From Erysipelotrichaceae bacterium UBA4808 (GTDB taxonomy: Bacteria > Bacillota_I > Bacilli_A > Erysipelotrichales > Erysipelotrichaceae): DNA of 10,373 nucleotides. The translations under genes were made by a program, and so were the position numbers. The stretch lies in the NCBI GenBank assembly GCA_002402585.1, contig DHGC01000023.1, forward strand, positions 1-10,373, read 5' to 3'. Below are positions 5,541 through 10,373 of this stretch, piece after piece (the first letter of the stretch is position 1; each line of letters begins with the position of its first letter). Below the pieces are notes generated by a model. It ran no database searches. It was not told the origin of the DNA and saw nothing but the letters and a program-made list of their open reading frames with translations.

Positions 5541-6554
5541 TTATTTCTTAGCCAAGTATTTACGGATATCGATCGCAACAGCCATGACGATGACCGAACC
5601 AATCGCAACGTATTGTAAATCTGGTGTGACACCTAAGAATTGTAGGCTTGTCTTCAACATTTCAAAGATCAAGACCCCAGAAACGATGCCTTGAACAGTC
5701 CCAACACCTCCAGCGGTACTGACACCCCCGATCGTACAGGCCGCAATCGCTTCAAGTTCATAACCGATTCCATAGTTCGCCGTCGCACCACCGGATTTAG
5801 CCGCCAATAAGAAGCCTGCCAAACCATAGAAGATACCCGCCATGACATACACACGGATCTTCGTCCAAACGATGTTTACCCCAGCAACTTCAGCTGCGGC
5901 TTCATTACCACCGATGGCATAGATGTATTTACCAAACTTAGTTTGATTGAGTAAGAACCACATGATGGCGATCATCACCAAAGCAATCAAGATTAGAATT
6001 GGGACCTGGGCCACCACCAGATTAAGTCGACCCGAGGCCAGATAAGTATAGCTCGGTTTCAAACCCCCAATCGGTTGGGATTTCGTATAAATCAAGGACA
6101 AACCGTAAACGATACTCTGCATCCCCAAGGTTGCGATGAACGGCGGAACATGCAAGAAAGAGATGACCAAACCATTGATCAAACCCAAGAGGGCCGTAAC
6201 GGTAACCGCCAACAAAAGCACACCCACAACCGGCATATCGCCTAATGCTGGAAAGAATTTAGCCGCATAGTCTGGACGTTGAAGTAAAGTACCACCAATA
6301 ACGGCGCCTACCCCTACGATACGCCCTGCCGACAAGTCGGTCCCACGTGTGATCAAAGCACCAGAGACACCCAATGCGATGATGATACGAATGGAGGCAT
6401 TCATCATGATGTTTGTAAGATTGTTTGTGGAAAGGAAGATTGGTCTCAAGAATGAGACGATGATCAAGATTCCCAATAAGATGACATACATTGCATTGTC
6501 GACCAAGGTATCCTTGATGTTTCCACGCGTGAATTTCTTTAAGATGTTGTTCAT
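5541..6554 (-). CDS. mglC: Galactose/glucose ABC transporter permease MglC
   Basis: A 337-residue integral membrane permease of the BPD_transp_2 (ribose/galactose/xylose) class, nearly the same length as E. coli MglC (336). Clear MglC-like blocks are SIRIIIALGVSGALITRGTDLSAGR (shortened: RIIIALGVSGA, TRGTDLSAGR), LINGLVISFLHVPPFIATLG (about 125-144), GGNEAAAEVAGVN (the cytoplasmic loop that contacts the ATPase), and YELEAIAACTIGGVS followed by GGVGTVQG. About eight to ten hydrophobic segments alternate with short loops. It forms the membrane channel with MglA and receives sugar from MglB. The start is preceded by AAGGAGC, which overlaps the mglA stop codon; the gap is 11 bp. The TAA stop at 5541-5543 is followed at once by a terminator hairpin. 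Confidence 0.95.
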   Translation of the reverse strand: MNNILKKFTRGNIKDTLVDNAMYVILLGILIIVSFLRPIFLSTNNLTNIMMNASIRIIIALGVSGALITRGTDLSAGRIVGVGAVIGGTLLQRPDYAAKFFPALGDMPVVGVLLLAVTVTALLGLINGLVISFLHVPPFIATLGMQSIVYGLSLIYTKSQPIGGLKPSYTYLASGRLNLVVAQVPILILIALVMIAIMWFLLNQTKFGKYIYAIGGNEAAAEVAGVNIVWTKIRVYVMAGIFYGLAGFLLAAKSGGATANYGIGYELEAIAACTIGGVSTAGGVGTVQGIVSGVLIFEMLKTSLQFLGVTPDLQYVAIGSVIVMAVAIDIRKYLAKK

Positions 6555-6565
6555 TTTGAAGCTCC

Positions 6566-8083
6566 TTACATGTACTGCGTAGCCAATTCCATGATTTTTT
6601 CCTGATTGGCTTCTGCACGATCCAAGATACCACTGAGACGACCCTCACACATCACCATGATGCGGTCGCTGATTCCCAAGAGTTCCGGCATTTCCGAACT
6701 GATCATGATGATGGTTTTGCCTTGACGCGCAAGGTCGATCATGATGCTGTAGATTTCATATTTAGCACCGACGTCGATCCCGCGAGTGGGTTCATCCAAG
6801 ATGAAGATATCCGGTTCAACCGCCAACCAACGTGAGATGATGACCTTTTGTTGGTTACCACCCGACAAGGAAGAAATCTTTGTCTTTGTGCTTGGCGTTT
6901 TGATGCTTAATTTTTTAATGTTTGCTTCTGCAAGTTGATTGAGTTTACGATTGTTTAATTTAAAGTGGAAATCCACGAAATCATCCAAACTCGCAACGGC
7001 CACATTCTCACGAACCGACAAGACACCGAAGATGCCATTGCCACGACGATCTTCCGTAACCAATGCTATCCCATTTTTGATCGCATCACGAGGATGTTTA
7101 ATGTGAAGTTTATGCCCATTGAGTAGGATATCCCCAGAAGTGACACCTCTTAAACCGAAGATACCTTCAATCAGTTCCGTACGCTGTGCACCAACCAGAC
7201 CACCAACACCCAGAATCTCGCCTTTACGTGCATTGAATGTGATATTTTTAAACGAACGCGGATTGGTTGAAGTCAGATTTTTGACTTCCAAGGTAATGTC
7301 TTTTGGTTCATTGGTTTTAGGCGGATACAAATTCACTAGTTCACGGCCAACCATATTCTTGATGATCTTCTCCATCGTCAATTCCTTAGACAACCAGGTA
7401 CCGATATATTTACCATCACGCATGATGGTGACTTCATCCGAAATTCGTAGAATTTCCTCCATCTTATGCGAGATATAAATAATTGAAACCCCGAGGTTTC
7501 GAAGTTGATTGATGATTTCGAAAAGTTGATCGACTTCTTGAAGCGTCAAAGATGAAGTCGGTTCATCCATGATGATGATCTTGGCTTCATTCGAAATCGC
7601 TTTTGCGATTTCAATCGACTGTGTTTGCGAAACGGATAATTCTTTTAAAGCCGTATTTGGATTGACTTTCAAATGAACCTTTTTAAGCAAGTCGATCGAT
7701 AAGTCACGCATTTTTTTATGATCCACAACAGATATGAGTCCCAAGAATTTTTTCATTGGATAACGACCGACCCATAGATTCTCAGCGATGCTGCGATATG
7801 GGATGGGTTGCAATTCTTGGTGGATCATGGATATGCCTGCATCCAAGGCATCTTTAGGATCTTTGAAACGGACAGGTTTACCCTCCAATAAGATTTCACC
7901 GCTATCCATTGAATAGATACCGAACAAACACTTCATCAGTGTTGATTTACCAGCACCGTTTTCACCCATCAAGGCATGAACGGTTCCCCTTCTGACATGG
8001 AAAGAGACATCATCCAAGGCTCTAACTCCTGGAAATGACTTACTGATATGATTCATTGCTAAGATTACATCGAGATGCTGCAT
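6566..8083 (-). CDS. mglA: Galactose/glucose ABC transporter ATP-binding protein MglA
   Basis: 505 residues with two fused ABC domains, the format of the sugar importers MglA/RbsA/XylG (E. coli MglA is 506). Domain 1: Walker A GENGAGKST (40-48), Q-loop Gln89, a degenerate signature LSVSQ (149-153), Walker B IIIMDEPT (169-176), switch His206. Domain 2: a degenerate P-loop GGLVGAQRTE (294-303) lacking the GKS/T lysine, a good signature LSGGNQQ (406-412), Walker B IFILDEPT (426-433), and Ser instead of the switch His in ISSEMPE. This split, with one competent ATP site built from domain 1's Walker motifs and domain 2's signature, is normal for the class. It works at the inner face of the membrane with MglC. 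The ribosome binding site AGAGG lies 5 nt before ATG. It lies 80 bp after mglB. Confidence 0.96.
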   Translation of the reverse strand: MQHLDVILAMNHISKSFPGVRALDDVSFHVRRGTVHALMGENGAGKSTLMKCLFGIYSMDSGEILLEGKPVRFKDPKDALDAGISMIHQELQPIPYRSIAENLWVGRYPMKKFLGLISVVDHKKMRDLSIDLLKKVHLKVNPNTALKELSVSQTQSIEIAKAISNEAKIIIMDEPTSSLTLQEVDQLFEIINQLRNLGVSIIYISHKMEEILRISDEVTIMRDGKYIGTWLSKELTMEKIIKNMVGRELVNLYPPKTNEPKDITLEVKNLTSTNPRSFKNITFNARKGEILGVGGLVGAQRTELIEGIFGLRGVTSGDILLNGHKLHIKHPRDAIKNGIALVTEDRRGNGIFGVLSVRENVAVASLDDFVDFHFKLNNRKLNQLAEANIKKLSIKTPSTKTKISSLSGGNQQKVIISRWLAVEPDIFILDEPTRGIDVGAKYEIYSIMIDLARQGKTIIMISSEMPELLGISDRIMVMCEGRLSGILDRAEANQEKIMELATQYM

Positions 8084-8106
8084 AGGAACCTCTTTCTAAT
8101 TAGAAT

Positions 8107-8140
8107 AGGAAATCAAGTGGTAATTTGCACTTGATTTCCT
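8107..8140 (-). other. 13-bp hairpin between mglB and mglA (probable mRNA stabiliser)
   Basis: AGGAAATCAAGTG (8107-8119) and CACTTGATTTCCT (8128-8140) are perfect inverted copies around an 8-nt loop. No T-run follows on the minus strand (it continues TATTCTAATTAG), so it does not look like a strong terminator. Placed 23 bp after the mglB stop, it is well suited to protect the mglB 3' end and give more binding protein than MglA/MglC. Confidence 0.65.
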
Positions 8141-8163
8141 AAATCATTTGATTTTATTAAGAC

Positions 8164-9156
8164 TTATTTAAAGTCTTGATAGTTTTCAGGAGTAACCTTG
8201 ACGTAAGGAACCCAGTATTCTTTTTCTACAGCTTCGCCAGCCAATAAGGCCAACGCTTTGTCAACGGACGTACGAGCTTGACCAACGTGGTCATTCAATA
8301 CGGTACCCGCTAAGTCGCCTGATTCCAATGCATCCAATGCAGGAGCAGTAGCATCAACACCGATTACAGGAACAACCATGTTTGCAGCTTTCAATGCTTC
8401 GATCGCACCTAAAGCCATGTCATCGTTATTACCGAATACAACTTCAATCTTGTCACCGAATTGTGCGATCGCAGCAGCGGTTTTTTCTTGACCTAATACA
8501 CGGTCCCAGTTTCCACGTTCTTCGAACAATTTTTCAACTTTAATGCCTTCAGCTTCTACTTTTTTGATTGAATATTCTGTACGTAAAGCAGCATCTTGGT
8601 GGATTTCTTGGCCCATCAACATTACATATTGCATGATGCCGTCGCCATTCTTATCCAATGCAGGGTTTGCTTTCCACAAGTCTACAGCGATTTCACCTTG
8701 GTAGGTACCTGAATCTTCAGCTTTTGCACCAACGTAAGTGATCTTATCCCACATGCCCATATCAGCAGTCGAAGGTTGACGGTTAATGAATACAGTTGGG
8801 ATACCAGCAGCTTTAACTTTGTCGATGATTGTGCTAGCAGCAGTCAAGTCAACTAAGTTAACGATCAATACATTGAAACCTTGAGCGATGAAACTGTCGA
8901 TTTGCTCAGTTTGAGTCGCTTGGTCATTCTTACCATCCGTAATGCTGACTTCGTATTTGACGGTGTCATTATTCATACCCGTCAAGTAGGATTCCATTTC
9001 GTTACGGTAGTTCGTCATGAATGTGTCATCGAACTTGTAAATCGCGATACCGACTTTAACGGTTTCTGGACCAGTTACTTCAGGTTCGCTTGCGCAACCC
9101 GTTAAGCTTCCAAGGACCAACGCGATAAGAGCAAATAAAACTAATAATTTTTTCAT
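8164..9156 (-). CDS. mglB: Galactose/glucose-binding lipoprotein MglB
   Basis: A 330-residue type I periplasmic-binding-fold protein, anchored outside the membrane by a lipobox LTGC (Cys21 lipidated). It delivers hexose to MglAC. Residues matching E. coli MglB sugar contacts are all present: Asp44 and Phe46 (Asp14, Phe16), Asn125 (Asn91), His186/Asp188/Arg192 (His152, Asp154, Arg158), Trp217 (Trp183), Asn244 (Asn211), Asp268 (Asp236), Asn288 (Asn256). The calcium loop DKNGDGIMQ (168-176) with distal Glu238 is also conserved. Glucose and galactose are therefore the likely ligands, by family knowledge. The start has an AGGAGG ribosome binding site 5 nt upstream. Its own promoter with candidate operator repeats lies just upstream, and mglA and mglC follow in the same operon. 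Confidence 0.96.
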   Translation of the reverse strand: MKKLLVLFALIALVLGSLTGCASEPEVTGPETVKVGIAIYKFDDTFMTNYRNEMESYLTGMNNDTVKYEVSITDGKNDQATQTEQIDSFIAQGFNVLIVNLVDLTAASTIIDKVKAAGIPTVFINRQPSTADMGMWDKITYVGAKAEDSGTYQGEIAVDLWKANPALDKNGDGIMQYVMLMGQEIHQDAALRTEYSIKKVEAEGIKVEKLFEERGNWDRVLGQEKTAAAIAQFGDKIEVVFGNNDDMALGAIEALKAANMVVPVIGVDATAPALDALESGDLAGTVLNDHVGQARTSVDKALALLAGEAVEKEYWVPYVKVTPENYQDFK

Positions 9157-9168
9157 TTATGCCTCCTA

Positions 9169-9181
9169 TGTGTTTACCACA
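9169..9181. promoter_or_regulatory. Small imperfect dyad at the mglB transcription start
   Basis: TGTGTTTACCACA has 4-bp arms TGTG/CACA around a 5-nt centre and lies between the -10 and the ribosome binding site, covering the expected transcript start. It superficially resembles LacI/GalR-type half-sites. It could be chance. Confidence 0.25.
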
Positions 9182-9186
9182 ATCAA

Positions 9187-9192
9187 ATTATA
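9187..9192 (-). promoter_or_regulatory. -10 box of the mglBAC promoter
   Basis: A perfect TATAAT, giving an expected transcript start near 9180 and a leader of about 24 nt. The hexamer at 17-bp spacing (9210-9215, TGGTTT) matches only 2 of 6 -35 consensus bases, and neighbouring spacings are no better. That is the mark of an activator-dependent promoter. Confidence 0.6.
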
Positions 9193-9196
9193 GACA

Positions 9197-9210
9197 AGTA
9201 AGCCCTTTCA
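9197..9210 (-). promoter_or_regulatory. cre-like sequence in the mglB promoter spacer
   Basis: The minus strand reads TGAAAGGGCTTACT. Against the Bacillus cre consensus (TGWAARCGYTWNCW) it differs at one position, but that position is the central C of the usually invariant CG. It occupies the -35/-10 spacer, where CcpA binding would block RNA polymerase. It is plausible for an mgl operon but unproven. Confidence 0.4.
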
Positions 9211-9215
9211 AACCA

Positions 9216-9250
9216 TTCGAATTTTGACATCAATTTTACGAATTTTTACA
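9216..9250 (-). promoter_or_regulatory. Tandem 14-bp direct repeats upstream of the mglB promoter
   Basis: On the minus strand TGTAAAAATTCGTA (9250-9237) and TGTCAAAATTCGAA (9229-9216) agree at 12 of 14 positions. They are spaced 21 bp start to start, two helical turns. The proximal copy abuts the poor -35; the copies are centred near -42 and -63 from the expected start. This is the usual geometry for a dimeric activator of AraC/YesN type, the response-regulator class that partners YesM-like kinases such as the one encoded just upstream. Confidence 0.55.
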
Positions 9251-9270
9251 CACAGATTTCACAAAGCACA

Positions 9271-10281
9271 TTATTCTTCCAATGAAAGCTTCTGATAATG
9301 AATCCAAACATACTTATCATTGGTAATGGGATATGGGAAATCCGCAAGATCTTTGTCTTGTAAAATCCAATCGGTGAGTTCAACGATGCTTTTAGCCATG
9401 TTATCGGAATCATTGACGATGGTCCCATAGAGATACCCTTGTTTGATGCTTTCAAGCGATGCCGCAATGCCATCGATGCCGACAATTGGTAACCAAGGTT
9501 CATTATCTCGATCAATCGTACCGTCTTGATTGGCATCCAAAAAAACATTCATTTCTTTAAGTTTATCAATCGCACCCAAGGCCATCGCATCATTGTTGGA
9601 GATGATCAACTCCAAATCCGCTTGATACATCTCCATGAAACTTTGCGTAAGTCCATAGGCTGTATTGCGGTCCCAATTGGCGATGATGATGTCCAAGACT
9701 TCAAGGGTGTAGCCTGCTTCTTTAAGACTTTCAATGACGACCTTGGTTCGTGCTTCCGCATCTTGATGGCCTTGTTCACCTTTGAGGATGACGGTTTGAA
9801 TGACTTTGTCGCCATTCTTATCAAATTGATTGAGTTGTTCAGGATCATTGCCAAACAAATCCATGACCAAGCTGGCTTGTAATTCCGCAGATTCTGCCGC
9901 ATCCGCTCCAATGTAAAACAATTTATCATAGAGGGCCATGTCTTCCGCAAGGGGTTCACGATTGAAGAAGATGAGATGGGCATCGATTTGTTTTGCTTTT
10001 TCGATCATCGCATAAACACTTAAACGGTCGACGGGATTGATGATAAGAACGGGATAATCATCGTTGAGGTAATTATCAATCTGTTCATTCTGGATGATCT
10101 GTGAGTTTTGGCCATCGATGCGTGTCACCATGAAATGGCCCATCGCATTCGTTCGAATCTTGGCTTCAAACTCTGCCATGTAGGCATCGTTCATGTCATA
10201 GATAAAGACAGGGATGGAGGTGATTGCAGGTTCACAGGCACTTAAGAATAAGGCCAATAGTAAGATCCATATTTTTTTCAT
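9271..10281 (-). CDS. MglB-like sugar-binding lipoprotein coupled to a histidine kinase (probable sensor subunit)
   Basis: 336 residues, homologous to MglB along its length, with lipobox LSAC (Cys16). All E. coli MglB ligand positions are kept: Asp32, Tyr34 (for Phe16), Asn107, His172/Asp174/Arg178, Trp203, Asn230, Asp270, Asn290. The calcium loop DKNGDKVIQ (154-162) and Glu224 are kept as well. It has an insertion absent from E. coli MglB, DANQDGTIDRDNE (249-261), which looks like a second EF-hand-type loop. Its start overlaps the stop of the kinase gene (ATGA), and its GGAGG ribosome binding site lies in the kinase's last codons, so the two are translationally coupled. A second MglB next to a complete mglBAC, tied to a kinase, suggests an extracellular sugar sensor as in XylFII-LytS. 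Transport through MglAC remains possible. Confidence 0.88.
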   Translation of the reverse strand: MKKIWILLLALFLSACEPAITSIPVFIYDMNDAYMAEFEAKIRTNAMGHFMVTRIDGQNSQIIQNEQIDNYLNDDYPVLIINPVDRLSVYAMIEKAKQIDAHLIFFNREPLAEDMALYDKLFYIGADAAESAELQASLVMDLFGNDPEQLNQFDKNGDKVIQTVILKGEQGHQDAEARTKVVIESLKEAGYTLEVLDIIIANWDRNTAYGLTQSFMEMYQADLELIISNNDAMALGAIDKLKEMNVFLDANQDGTIDRDNEPWLPIVGIDGIAASLESIKQGYLYGTIVNDSDNMAKSIVELTDWILQDKDLADFPYPITNDKYVWIHYQKLSLEE

Positions 10282-10373
10282 TCTTCCTCCATCGGCATCT
10301 TCATGATGACTTTTGTGTATTCATCGAGTTCACTCTCGAAATAAAGATCGGCTTCTTCACCATAATAGAGTTT
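10278..10373 (-). CDS. YesM/LytS-like sensor histidine kinase (C-terminal 31 residues)
   Basis: The frame is open from the right edge to a TGA at 10278-10280. It encodes 31 residues beginning KLYYGEEADLYFES and ending VIMKMPMEEE. The pattern LYYGE, then a strand ending ESE, then T-x-V followed by alternating hydrophobics and Pro, matches the last two strands of the HATPase domain of YesM-family kinases. The normal Gly of the closing GT motif is replaced (DEYTKV), so the ATP-lid end is divergent. The stop overlaps the start of the MglB-like lipoprotein gene by ATGA. The short length limits certainty. The rest of the kinase, and probably an AraC-type response regulator, should lie to the right of the window. 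Confidence 0.7.
   Translation of the reverse strand, partial: KLYYGEEADLYFESELDEYTKVIMKMPMEEE

Noticed and set aside
7119..7478. Plus-strand open frame opposite mglA
   Set aside because: It is a shadow of the conserved MglA coding frame, with no recognisable domain.
9606..9983. Minus-strand open frame within the second binding-protein gene, in another frame
   Set aside because: It is fully contained in the conserved MglB-like frame and its product has no known features.

Overview
The window looks like a chromosomal segment of a low-to-moderate-GC Gram-positive bacterium (Firmicutes/Bacillota, perhaps an Erysipelotrichia-like lineage; the rank below phylum is inference). The reasons are AGGAGG-type ribosome binding sites, three lipobox signal peptides, a possible CcpA-type cre site, and gene families typical of fermentative sugar users. 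TGA is used as a stop (GNAT gene, histidine kinase fragment), which argues against a code-4 mollicute. Every supported gene is on the minus strand, so gene order below follows transcription from high to low coordinates.

Region 1 (10373-5541) is a galactose/glucose uptake and sensing locus. It opens with the last 31 codons of a YesM/LytS-like sensor histidine kinase, overlapped by ATGA with a lipoprotein homologous to the galactose-binding protein MglB. A separate promoter region (9157-9270) follows, then mglB, mglA and mglC, a complete high-affinity hexose ABC importer. Both binding proteins keep the whole set of sugar-contacting and calcium-binding positions known from E. coli MglB. The kinase-coupled copy is best read as the extracellular sensor and the mglB product as the transport subunit, as in XylFII-LytS systems. 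The mglB promoter has a perfect -10 and a very poor -35. Two 14-bp direct repeats, 21 bp apart, abut the -35, and a cre-like sequence fills the -35/-10 spacer. This is the layout expected for activation by a response regulator plus catabolite repression. A strong hairpin between mglB and mglA probably stabilises the mglB transcript.

Region 2 (5534-3004): a terminator hairpin ends mglC and runs directly into the ribosome binding site of an aldo/keto reductase gene. That gene is coupled to an unusual tandem double-domain Cof-type HAD phosphatase.

Region 3 (2975-2265) holds two small membrane proteins: a single-span SHOCT-domain protein and a lipoprotein with predicted transmembrane segments. 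Each has its own likely promoter.

Region 4 (2218-804) is a two-gene NfeD/SPFH membrane-organisation operon with its own promoter and a terminator. The terminator U-tract merges into an extended -10 promoter for the next gene.

Region 5 (796-1) holds that GNAT acetyltransferase gene, which may be leaderless, then a terminator hairpin, and the first 49 codons of a family 4 glycosidase (6-phospho-beta-glucosidase type).

The whole window is densely coding; the longest non-coding gap is about 123 bp. No RNA gene, insertion sequence or CRISPR array is visible.
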